Shown: positions 33,974 to 41,263 of the stretch, piece after piece
Position numbering within the stretch: position 1 is the first letter of the stretch
How the letters are laid out: the number at the start of each line of letters is the position of its first letter
Assembly (NCBI GenBank): GCA_019425015.1
Contig: JAHYYJ010000001.1
Location: 220,386 to 284,385 of the forward strand
DNA: 64,000 nt
Source: Collinsella sp.
GTDB lineage: Bacteria; Actinomycetota; Coriobacteriia; Coriobacteriales; Coriobacteriaceae
Reading direction: 5' to 3'
Notes under the pieces: model-generated
What the model saw: the letters and a program-made list of their open reading frames with translations, nothing else
What the model was told of the DNA's origin: nothing
The model's database searches: none
Translations under genes and position numbers: made by a program

Positions 33974-34645
33974 CTACACCAGCACGTCGGCGAGCGGGCG
34001 CTTGGGTACGTGGTGCACCTGCGCATCGTCACGCCAGTAATTAATTGAGCCGTCGGGGTTGGAATCGATCGCATCGATCATCTGCGTCTCGGCCGGCACG
34101 CCAAAAGCCATGATCAGCTTGAGCTCATACTTGTCGTTATCGAGCCCCATGGCATCGATCGCGTGGGGCGTAAAGGCCTTGAACATGCAGGCTGCCACCT
34201 CGGGCGTGGCGCTGCGGGCGGCGAGCATCATCGTCTGCGCGGTAATGCCCGTGTCGACATCGGTAATGGGAGCGGCGGGCTTGCCCGGAACGGCGCGCTC
34301 AGCAAGAATCGCGATGTAGCCGGTCGGGCGCTCGCCCTCATCGGGACCCGGCCAATCCTTGAGCGCACCGGCCCATGCAAGCTCGTCAAATACACGCGCG
34401 CAGTCCTCTGCACCGCTCACCACGTGAAAGCGCAGACGCTGAGCATTGGCGCCGCAGGGAGCCAGGTGCGCCAGTTCCGCCAGCTCGAGCAAAAACTCGC
34501 GCGGCACGCGCATAGACTCGTCAAAGCGACGGCACGTACGGGCACGACGGACCAGCGCATCAAACGCTTCCAGACCGAGCTTTTCGCAACCTTGCTTTGC
34601 CATCGATTCGACACTCGACGGTGCCTCGGGAACTGCTTCGTTCAT
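33974..34645 (-). CDS. Nitroreductase family protein
   Basis: This 223-residue probable FMN-dependent oxidoreductase has ALVRRARTCRRFDESMRVP near residue 35 (the RRSxR-type FMN phosphate site) and LAELAHLAPCGANAQRLRFH (cut: APCGANAQ), then DTGITAQTMMLAARS, typical of the fold. The C-terminal part (NYWRDDAQVHHVPKRPLADV) matches a subgroup of larger anaerobe proteins. Its natural acceptor is unknown. The start at 34645 is supported only by a weak GGGGG upstream. Confidence 0.85.
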   Translation of the reverse strand: MNEAVPEAPSSVESMAKQGCEKLGLEAFDALVRRARTCRRFDESMRVPREFLLELAELAHLAPCGANAQRLRFHVVSGAEDCARVFDELAWAGALKDWPGPDEGERPTGYIAILAERAVPGKPAAPITDVDTGITAQTMMLAARSATPEVAACMFKAFTPHAIDAMGLDNDKYELKLIMAFGVPAETQMIDAIDSNPDGSINYWRDDAQVHHVPKRPLADVLV

Positions 34646-34879
34646 AGGGACCCCCAATACAAGCCAATTGTCCTTAGGAAAATCTAACCTAAAACGTAGG
34701 CAATAACGAACAGGCTGCAATGTTCTACACCTGTTGAATAGAAAACCGCGACGTGGGGAACAACGGAAACAATTCGGGACCTTTGGGTTACGTTTCGCCC
34801 TCCCCGACCCATACGCCAGCGCCTTTAAGCGATACTGGTTGTAACGATCAAGGCTTACGCCGCACGGAAAGGAGACGTT

Positions 34880-35488
34880 ATGGGTATCTTTAGGAACGAT
34901 GACCAAAAATCGAGCCAGTTTGGATTTGACGAGAAAAGTATGGCGGGCAAAGCCGTCAAGGCCGTGCGCTGGATCTACGCCATCACGGGCGTCGTGGCGC
35001 TCATTGCTGGCATCGCGCTGCTTTTTGCACCCGCCAAGTCCCTCGTCTTTTTGACGACCGTCCTGGGTTTTTACTTTGTAATCACCGCTGCCATCAGGCT
35101 GTTCACTGCCATTTTTGAGCCGCTGCTGCCCACTGGCTGGCGCGTGACGAGCATCATCTCCAACCTACTCATTATCCTGGGCGGCGTCATAATCCTGCGC
35201 AACGACTTGGGCGCTGTCTCGACCGCGACACTCACCACGATGGTGGTTATCGTGGCCGGCTTTGGCTGGATTGTCGAAGGTGTCATGTCCATTCTGGAGT
35301 CCGAGCTTTCGTCCAACCGCGCCCTTGCCATCCTGAGCGGTGCACTCTCCATCATCGCCGGCATGTTCGTGTTTATCTATCCGCTGTGGTCGGCCAAGAT
35401 GCTTGTCATCTTTAGTGGCGCCGCGCTGCTGGTGTTTGGCGTAACGCTCATTGTTCGCGCCATTCAATTTGGCAAACTGGTGCACTAG
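34880..35488 (+). CDS. HdeD/DUF308 family membrane protein
   Basis: This 202-residue protein has six predicted membrane helices (first IYAITGVVALIAGIALLFA, last VIFSGAALLVFGVTLIVRAI) arranged as repeated two-helix units, as in HdeD-related proteins. The N-terminal 30 residues are charged and cytoplasmic. HdeD is tied to acid resistance in enterobacteria, but that role cannot be assumed here. The start has a GGAAAGGAG site. Its TAG stop directly abuts the ATG of the next gene, indicating translational coupling. Confidence 0.85.
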   Translation: MGIFRNDDQKSSQFGFDEKSMAGKAVKAVRWIYAITGVVALIAGIALLFAPAKSLVFLTTVLGFYFVITAAIRLFTAIFEPLLPTGWRVTSIISNLLIILGGVIILRNDLGAVSTATLTTMVVIVAGFGWIVEGVMSILESELSSNRALAILSGALSIIAGMFVFIYPLWSAKMLVIFSGAALLVFGVTLIVRAIQFGKLVH

Positions 35489-35971
35489 ATGCCGCGAACG
35501 CTCTTTATTGATGCCGACGCCTGCCCGGTCACGCGCGAGTCGATTGACTGCGCGCGGCGGGCGGGCGTCGCCGTTGTTATCGCCGGCAATAGCACGCAAA
35601 ACCTGGAACGACACATTCGCCGCGACGACCCGCGCGATGCCGAGCACGCGCGACGCGGCTTTTGGGTCACGACGCTCGACGTGAGCGTGGGCGCCGACAG
35701 CGCCGACTTTGCCATTGTCGAACGCCTGCAGGCGGGCGACGTGGTCGTGACGCAGGACATTGGCTTGGCGAGCATGGTGCTCGGGCGCGATGCCGCCGCC
35801 ATCGGTGTGCGCGGGCGCGTGTACGACAAGGCGACTATCGACATGCAGCTGTTTATTCGCCACGAGGAAAAGAAGGTACGCCGCGCCGGCGGACGCACTC
35901 GCGGTCCGGCAGCATTTACCAGCGAAGACCGCGCCCGCTTTAAACGCAACCTCACCGAGTTGCTGCACTAA
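35489..35971 (+). CDS. YaiI/YqxD family protein (DUF188)
   Basis: This 160-residue protein has the DUF188 signature: LFIDADACPVTRE at the N-terminus, ADFAIVERLQAGDVVVTQDIG in the middle (cut: GDVVVTQDI) and the basic tail FTSEDRARFKRNL. The conserved Asp residues and PIN-like pattern suggest a nuclease-related fold, but no activity is established for the family. It is joined directly to the HdeD-like gene upstream and followed by a terminator. Confidence 0.9.
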   Translation: MPRTLFIDADACPVTRESIDCARRAGVAVVIAGNSTQNLERHIRRDDPRDAEHARRGFWVTTLDVSVGADSADFAIVERLQAGDVVVTQDIGLASMVLGRDAAAIGVRGRVYDKATIDMQLFIRHEEKKVRRAGGRTRGPAAFTSEDRARFKRNLTELLH

Positions 35972-35973
35972 CC

Positions 35974-36017
35974 AAGGTAGATTTTTGAGACATGCCTAAA
36001 ATCTACCTTTTTGTTTT
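35974..36017 (+). terminator. Intrinsic terminator of the 34880-35971 operon
   Basis: AAGGTAGATTTT and AAAATCTACCTT form the stem, with TTTTGTTTT following. Confidence 0.9.
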
Positions 36018-36051
36018 GAGCGGTGTGAGCGCCCGGAATCCATGGCTCAAC

Positions 36052-36128
36052 AAAAAACGGGCTTCAAAATGCCATGCGTCGCCGCATTGCGCAGGCGCTG
36101 AGCATGGCTATTTGAAGCCCATTTTTTA
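36052..36128 (-). terminator. Terminator of the ArsP_2-type permease gene
   Basis: AAAAAACGGGCTTCAAA and TTTGAAGCCCATTTTTT form the outer stem and GCCATGC/GCATGGC the inner stem. It lies directly beyond the permease stop on the minus strand. Confidence 0.8.
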
Positions 36129-36135
36129 GGCCCAC

Positions 36136-37224
36136 TTAGAGGCCAACGGCGGAGAGGATGAGGCCCCAGCCAGCGCCGATGACGTACATCATGATCAGGA
36201 ACACGGCATTTTCGCGGGCGCTGCGGTTGGTGCGGAACAGCACCAGATAACCCACGCCGGCGGAAATGAGCGTGCCGGCGAGCATCGGCGCCAGTTGCAG
36301 CGCGCCTTCCAGATACAGCTGTGTAATGACCACGCTCGCCGAGCAATTGGGAATAAGCCCGACAAGCGCCGAACCCAGGACAGCGAGTGTCTCGTTGCCG
36401 CGCAGGAACTGCTCGATCGCGGACTCGCCGAACGTCTCGAGCACGGCGACCAGAATCAGCGTCACCAGAAAAATGAATACCGAGACCTGCACGGTGTGCG
36501 AGATCGCACTGCGGATGATCGACAGGACAGGCGTCCCTTCGTGGGAGTGAGAGTGACCGTGACCATCATGGTGTTCATGTTCGCCCTCATGACCGTGATC
36601 GTGGCCATGTCCGTGTTCGTGCTCGTCCTCGTCTTCATCACAACCGCAATGGTCGCGCTCGCACAGCTCGTGGATGTGGTCGGCGCTCACGCCTGCCTCG
36701 GCCACCTCGTCGATGATGTCACCGCCGCTGTGGTCGTCGTGCGCGCAGTTCACGTGGGCCGGGTTGGCCGCGGTTCCCAGCACGGTACGGCGAATCGCCG
36801 CGTGCGCGCGGGCGTTACGGCGCAGGCCGCGAATGGCAGCGTCCACGATAAAACCCGTGACCAGTGCGATCAGCGCTTTCGAAGCCAAAAGCATCGCCAT
36901 AGTCTGCACGGGAACCTGCTCGGCAAGCAACAGCGGCAGCATCTCATCGGAGGTCGAAAGGAACACCGCCACCAACGTGCCCAAGGTCACGACACGGCCG
37001 GCGTACAGCGTTGCTGCCATGGCCGAAAATCCGCACTGCGGCACCATGCCCAGCAGCGAGCCAACCACGGGACCCGCAGCGCCGGCGCGCTTGATAGCGC
37101 CGTTGACGCGGTCGCCCGCAACGTGCTCAAGTGTCTCGAGAGCAAGATACGTCACCAACAAAAACGGCACCAGCGACAGCGTGTCCTTGCCGGCGTCGAG
37201 CAGAATATCAATCAGTAAATCCAT
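36136..37224 (-). CDS. Putative manganese/heavy-metal exporter (ArsP_2-type, 10-TM)
   Basis: This 362-residue permease has two five-helix halves. The first contains GMVPQCGFSAMAATLYAGR and the second the matching GLIPNCSASVVITQLYLEG, an internal repeat with conserved Pro, Gln/Asn and Cys. Between the halves (about residues 155-232) is a hydrophilic loop of His, Asp and Glu (HEHGHGHDHGHEGEHEHHDG) that probably binds metal. Family members are annotated as putative manganese transporters or heavy-metal exporters; the substrate is not proved. The start at 37224 has a GAAAGG site. Confidence 0.82.
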   Translation of the reverse strand: MDLLIDILLDAGKDTLSLVPFLLVTYLALETLEHVAGDRVNGAIKRAGAAGPVVGSLLGMVPQCGFSAMAATLYAGRVVTLGTLVAVFLSTSDEMLPLLLAEQVPVQTMAMLLASKALIALVTGFIVDAAIRGLRRNARAHAAIRRTVLGTAANPAHVNCAHDDHSGGDIIDEVAEAGVSADHIHELCERDHCGCDEDEDEHEHGHGHDHGHEGEHEHHDGHGHSHSHEGTPVLSIIRSAISHTVQVSVFIFLVTLILVAVLETFGESAIEQFLRGNETLAVLGSALVGLIPNCSASVVITQLYLEGALQLAPMLAGTLISAGVGYLVLFRTNRSARENAVFLIMMYVIGAGWGLILSAVGL

Positions 37225-37395
37225 GACGGATGGAACCTTTCGTGTCTTTCGGCAGCATTGTAAAAGTCCTAGCGGTCAACTAGGGTATTGTAGTTGTCCC
37301 GGGCGCGGTGCCAATAGTTGCCTATGGTAAACTATCATCTCGCCATAACTCAGTAACCTCGAGCCGCACAACGCGGCCCGTCCAAGGAGTAGCAT

Positions 37396-38364
37396 ATGAA
37401 CGTATCGCAAGCACTCGAATACGAGCGCCAGCCGTTTATCCCCATGTTTATCTACGGCGACCACGGCGCCATGGAGTCCGAGCGCCAGAAGGGCGAGGAG
37501 GCCCTCAAGGTGCTCGAGACCGAGTACTTTACCGCCGAGGGCGACCCCGGCTTCGACTTTGCCACCGTGCGCGACCTGGCCGACCGCAACCGCGACCTGT
37601 GCGACCAGATTGGCGAGGCGCGTCTGCGCAACGTGACGCCCGCGACGCTCTCGCGCGGCCTGTCCGATGCCGACACCTGCGCCGCCATCGGCAAGATGCA
37701 AAAGCGCACCGCCGCGTCCGTTATGCGCGAAATCCGCGGCGACCGCGACGCGCTCGGCGTGGCCTACGCCCGCAAGCCCATCCAGGGCACCGTGCTCGGT
37801 ATCGACATCGAGACCACCGGCCGTGCACCCGAGCGCGGCTATATCATCAACGTGGGCTGGGAGATCATGGAGCTCACCAGCGACGCCGTCCCGCATGACG
37901 CCGAGGCACACTACTGCGGCCTGCCCGACATCTACCGCGGCGAGGATGTGCCGTTGTCGAATATCCACCACATCACCTGGGACGACATCGACGGCAAAAA
38001 GCCGTTCCGCGAGAACAAAGAGCTGCAAAAGCAGCTGCTCAAGCTTATGAAGAAGTACCCGTACATGGCACACAACGCCGCCTTTGAGGACAGCTGGTTC
38101 AAGATCCACCTGGACGGCTACGCCGAGGCACGCCGCGCCGGCAAGATCATCGTCATCGACTCGCGCCAGATCTGCCGCAGCCTGGACGCCGACGTGCGCT
38201 CGCTCCCCCGCGAGTCCGCCCCAGCCGCGCTCGAGAACTGGGCGCGCCGCCGTGGAACCCTCGCCGCCGACGCCAACGAGCAGCACCTGGGCTTGGACGA
38301 CACCGACCTCATGCTCCGCACGGTACAGGCCGAGTTCAACCTCAAGAACCTGTTTGCAAAATAA
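37396..38364 (+). CDS. DEDDh 3'-5' exonuclease domain protein
   Basis: This 322-residue protein has a unique 135-residue N-terminus followed by an RNase T/DnaQ-like domain. The four acidic residues and histidine are visible: GIDIETTG (D and E, about 136), AHNAAFEDSW (D, about 225) and HLGLDDTDLM (H and D, about 300). The fold acts on DNA or RNA 3' ends. The N-terminal region (FDFATVRDLADRNRDLCDQI) has no recognised family. The start has an AAGGAG site. It could serve in repair or RNA turnover. Confidence 0.85.
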   Translation: MNVSQALEYERQPFIPMFIYGDHGAMESERQKGEEALKVLETEYFTAEGDPGFDFATVRDLADRNRDLCDQIGEARLRNVTPATLSRGLSDADTCAAIGKMQKRTAASVMREIRGDRDALGVAYARKPIQGTVLGIDIETTGRAPERGYIINVGWEIMELTSDAVPHDAEAHYCGLPDIYRGEDVPLSNIHHITWDDIDGKKPFRENKELQKQLLKLMKKYPYMAHNAAFEDSWFKIHLDGYAEARRAGKIIVIDSRQICRSLDADVRSLPRESAPAALENWARRRGTLAADANEQHLGLDDTDLMLRTVQAEFNLKNLFAK

Positions 38365-38918
38365 CCGATCCATCTGCGGGAGCGCCTGCCAGGCACAGTG
38401 CAATCCGTCTGGACGCACCGGCACGCAGTAAACTAGGGCGCAGTCTTATGGCTGCACCCTAGTTTGCATCAAAACGAGCAAATTCGCGTGCTTCACATAG
38501 TCGGCAGGTTGGCCCACCTACATTTTTCGAGTTGTTCGGCCAGCTGAACCACTAGTCAAGGCCCCTTGAACCGCAATCGAGCGCTATAGTCGCCCCAATT
38601 TCGCAACCAAGCCCTATAAATCTACCTGAATCAATTCGAATAGGACGTTGCGATCGCACCATTCGTATAGGATAAGGCCGAATAACTCAAATTATGTTGG
38701 TGAGGCATCTGAGCGGTCGGCAAAAACGCTTAGAAGCTACGAATCCGCAACTAAAGTTCACCAAAATGGGGCAGCCGACAGAAACCTCCCCAGCCGAAGC
38801 TGCCCCCCCCTCAATACGACAGCTCAAAAACCCACCGTTCGCAGAAGATAAGCCGCGCCCCAATACCGTTGCCCGAAGTTTCGAGCGTATATGGCGTCCG
38901 CTATGCCATCATGCGCGT
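38365..38918. other. AT-rich gap with an inverted repeat pair before paralogue B
   Basis: The main feature is the GGCCGAA-family inverted pair at 38511-38706. An in-frame extension of the next gene enters this gap from 38694, but it lacks a ribosome site and homology to its paralogue. Confidence 0.6.
38511..38706. repeat. Inverted repeat pair A-B, GGCCGAA family
   Basis: Arm A (38511-38545) reads on the minus strand GGCCGAACAACTCGAAAAAT then GTAGGTGGG. Arm B (38675-38706) reads GGCCGAATAACTCAAATTAT then GTTGGTGAGGC. They face each other across about 130 bp. The same pair recurs at 40146-40370. Confidence 0.7.
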
Positions 38919-40127
38919 ATGGGAATCGTTCTGTCACATACCACGGCACGCGCTGTATACCAAACAGTCAACTCGCTCGCAAGCCACGCGACCGATCCCA
39001 TATCTATGGAAAAGATCAAGGTGTCTGCGCCGACCACGTCCAACCTGGAAGCGGCGCGAGCATGGCTCAACAGAAAGAATGTCGATTCTGAAAGCATCCA
39101 TGTGCTGACGTTTTCCAATAATGCCAAAAGGCACCGCAAGGGCTGCATCTGCCACTGCACGCGCTATACGTTTGATGCAGAAAGCTACCTAGAACTCGAG
39201 CCGAACGTCTACATCGTCGATATCAAGCTGTGCGCGTTAGAAGCAGCAGCCGACCTCAACCTTTCGGAGCTCGTTGAGTATTACTTTGAAATCTGCGGCT
39301 CCTACGCGCTTGGAACGTCCGACGAAACTCAATATCGCGAGCGCCCAGCCCTAACCAGCGTTGAAGAGCTCAGAGCCTTCTTTTCAGAGGCATCGGGGTA
39401 TCGTGGATCTAATAAAGCACTTAAGGCACTTTCTTATGTACGCGAAGGCTGTCGCTCCCCACTCGAAACGGCGTTTGTCATGATGCTGACAATGCCCAAG
39501 TCAATGGGTGGCTTAGCCATACGCGTTATCAAAACGGACTATCCGATCCCAGTCCCCAAAAGATACGCCGCCCTAACGCGACGGACGGTTTTCTACCTCG
39601 ACGCGCTGCTCGAAAATTCGATGACCGATATCGAATACAACGGCTTTTACCACGACGAGCCCGAACAGCAATCAATTGACGAGGAACGCCGAAACACGCT
39701 GCGAAACATGGGATATGCCGTTATCACAGTTAGTCGTCATTCGTTTTTCAAGCAGTCCGCTTTTAGGCGGGTCATGGAAGCGATTCGCATTCGCGAGAAG
39801 ATATGGCCCGGTCGACTCCCGGATAACTTCGCCATCCTGCAAGAAACTCTTCGTCAATTTGTCTTGCGGCGCTACTTCGAATACGGTCGCCGCGTCCTGG
39901 AGACACTCAAAGAAGAAGAGGCCGCCAAGCGCGAAATTGCAAGCCAATATCCGCAAGCTGATGACCCGAGCATCAACGATGTGCCAGAACCCGACGACAT
40001 GCAACACGTCGGGGCCCTTGCTGAGGAAATCAATGGGCCTTGGGAATGCGACATGTTCGCAAAAATCGATGAAAACCGCACGGAAGACGACACGATTATT
40101 GATCTAATTGAGAATTCGCTCTTCTAA
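38919..40127 (+). CDS. Probable PD-(D/E)XK/DUF559-like protein, paralogue B
   Basis: This 402-residue protein of unknown function is homologous to the protein at 29412-30461. Shared marks are FEICGSYALG (about 125), SPLETAFVMML (about 180), FYLDALL (about 225), IEYNGFYHD (about 237), DEERRNTLRNMGYAVITVSR and FRRVMEAI. The pattern D, ExxG-xxH, and a GY-V strand is that of DUF559/Vsr-like nucleases. An acidic C-terminal tail of about 110 residues is absent from paralogue A. The base composition is more AT-rich than its neighbours, and inverted repeats lie on both sides, suggesting acquisition. The start at 38919 (MGIVLSHTTARAVY) is set by alignment; no ribosome site is clear. Confidence 0.7.
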   Translation: MGIVLSHTTARAVYQTVNSLASHATDPISMEKIKVSAPTTSNLEAARAWLNRKNVDSESIHVLTFSNNAKRHRKGCICHCTRYTFDAESYLELEPNVYIVDIKLCALEAAADLNLSELVEYYFEICGSYALGTSDETQYRERPALTSVEELRAFFSEASGYRGSNKALKALSYVREGCRSPLETAFVMMLTMPKSMGGLAIRVIKTDYPIPVPKRYAALTRRTVFYLDALLENSMTDIEYNGFYHDEPEQQSIDEERRNTLRNMGYAVITVSRHSFFKQSAFRRVMEAIRIREKIWPGRLPDNFAILQETLRQFVLRRYFEYGRRVLETLKEEEAAKREIASQYPQADDPSINDVPEPDDMQHVGALAEEINGPWECDMFAKIDENRTEDDTIIDLIENSLF

Positions 40128-40145
40128 AGGCGATCTCTGCGGATG

Positions 40146-40370
40146 TCCACCTACATTTTTCGACTTATTCGGCCACCGATGTGCCAGATTGGCTGCAGCA
40201 ATGCTCAATATAACTTTAGATAAAACTGATTCTGCAGGAACTCCCGTAGAGGAAGAACTGATTCTCGCGGTATTTAACACGATAAAGTACAAATATGAAC
40301 AGTTCTAATGCTTCTCAAGGTGGCTTTCTTAGCATGCTGGCCGAACATCTCGAAATATGTTGGCGAGCAT
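40146..40370. repeat. Inverted repeat pair C-D, GGCCGAA family
   Basis: Arm C (40146-40177, minus) reads GGCCGAATAAGTCGAAAAAT then GTAGGTGG. Arm D (40336-40370) reads GGCCGAACATCTCGAAATAT then GTTGGCGAGC. Arm order and spacing match the pair at 38511-38706, so the nuclease-like gene is bracketed by two such units. A short open frame inside is not credible. Confidence 0.7.
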
Positions 40371-40442
40371 TGCGTCGATGTCTCCCAACCCGCAGAAAAT
40401 CGCAGAGGCGGCAAGCAGTCATCGAAATTAACGTAAATAGTA

Positions 40443-40502
40443 TTGACATATGAACATGCGCTCATATACTTGGAAGTAAGTTATATGAGCGCATGTTCAT
40501 AT
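40443..40502 (+). promoter_or_regulatory. Promoter and double operator of the metal-efflux repressor gene
   Basis: TTGACA (40443-40448) and TATACT (40465-40470) are 16 bp apart. Operator 1, ATATGAACATGCGCTCATAT (40448-40467), fills the spacer. Operator 2, ATATGAGCGCATGTTCATAT (40483-40502), is its inverted copy near the start site. Each is an imperfect palindrome of the SmtB/CzrA 12-2-12 kind. A third copy precedes the ATPase gene. Confidence 0.85.
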
Positions 40503-40516
40503 GAAAGGATATTGCA

Positions 40517-40882
40517 ATGAGCGACCACGCAGATGAAACAAAGCCCGACATCGAGGCCACCGAGCCCGTGATCACCACCACCTGCTCGCCCGAGGACCTT
40601 CCCGACGAGGAGCTTCTCTACGACCTTGCCGACCTGTTCAAGGTCTTCAGCGACACCACGCGCATCAAGATCCTCTACGCCCTCATGGGCCGGGAGCTCT
40701 GCGTGGCTGACATCGCCGAGGCGACCGCGACCTCGCAGTCCGCGGTGTCGCACCAGCTGCGCACGCTCAAGCAGTCGCACCTGGTCAAGTTCCGCCGCGA
40801 CGGCCGCAATATCCTCTACTCGCTCGCCGACGATCACGTCTACACCATGCTTAACCAGGGCATGAGCCATATCTGCGAATAG
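40517..40882 (+). CDS. ArsR/SmtB family metal-responsive repressor
   Basis: This 121-residue winged-helix repressor has its recognition helix at SQSAVSHQLRTLKQS. The C-terminal helix carries DDHVYTMLNQGMSHICE, an alpha5 metal site of the D-x-H...H-x-x-E type found in zinc sensors such as CzrA and SmtB. ELCVADIA (Cys62) resembles the alpha3 site of CadC but with only one cysteine. Zinc is therefore the most likely signal; cadmium or cobalt are possible. Operators in its own promoter imply autoregulation. The start has a GAAAGGAT site. Confidence 0.93.
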   Translation: MSDHADETKPDIEATEPVITTTCSPEDLPDEELLYDLADLFKVFSDTTRIKILYALMGRELCVADIAEATATSQSAVSHQLRTLKQSHLVKFRRDGRNILYSLADDHVYTMLNQGMSHICE

Positions 40883-40945
40883 CAATCAACCACGGTATCA
40901 GCGCGGCCGGCGCCCAGACCGCTAACACAGGGAAAGGAACCCACC

Positions 40946-41164
40946 ATGAAAAAGCAGTTCAAGCTCGACGAGATCGATTGCGCCAACTGCGCGCGTGAAC
41001 TTCAGGACGAGCTGACTAAGCTCGATGGCGTCAAGTCCGTTTCGGTCAACTTTATGACCCAGAAGCTGACGCTCGAGGCGGACGACGCCGAGTTCGACGA
41101 GGTCCTGGACCGCGTCGTTGAGTTCACCGCCGACGCCGAGCCGGACTGCGAGATCATTCTCTAA
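40946..41164 (+). CDS. Free-standing HMA metal-binding domain protein
   Basis: This 72-residue protein is a single heavy-metal-associated domain. The metal motif is IDCANCARE (Cys12 and Cys15), and the ferredoxin-like beta-alpha-beta pattern is complete. It lies 63 bp after the repressor and before the ATPase gene, which lacks such a domain, so it is probably the detached N-terminal domain or a metallochaperone for that pump. The acidic C-terminus (ADAEPDCEIIL) includes a further cysteine. The start has a GGAAAGGA site. A terminator follows. Confidence 0.9.
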   Translation: MKKQFKLDEIDCANCARELQDELTKLDGVKSVSVNFMTQKLTLEADDAEFDEVLDRVVEFTADAEPDCEIIL

Positions 41165-41185
41165 CCCGCGCATACGTTGACCTGC

Positions 41186-41209
41186 AAGGCCGCGCTTGCC
41201 GCGGCCTTT
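41186..41209 (+). terminator. Terminator between the HMA gene and the ATPase gene
   Basis: AAGGCCGCG and CGCGGCCTTT form the stem. It separates the repressor-HMA transcript from the ATPase, which then has its own operator. Confidence 0.7.
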
Positions 41210-41221
41210 GCTCGCGAAATT

Positions 41222-41241
41222 ATATGAGCGAGTGTTCATAC
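41222..41241 (+). promoter_or_regulatory. Third copy of the efflux operator, before the ATPase gene
   Basis: ATATGAGCGAGTGTTCATAC matches operator 2 (40483-40502) at 17 of 20 positions. It lies 22 bp before the ATPase start, so the same repressor likely controls both transcripts. Confidence 0.8.
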
Positions 41242-41263
41242 ACTCAAATGGGAGGTTTGAATC

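Noticed and set aside
40108..40308. Short open frame downstream of paralogue B
   Set aside because: It overlaps the end of the nuclease-like gene and an inverted-repeat arm; no ribosome site.
38511..40370. CRISPR-like arrangement of repeats around the nuclease-like gene
   Set aside because: The four arms are in alternating orientation, imperfect and widely spaced; there is no array of regular spacers.
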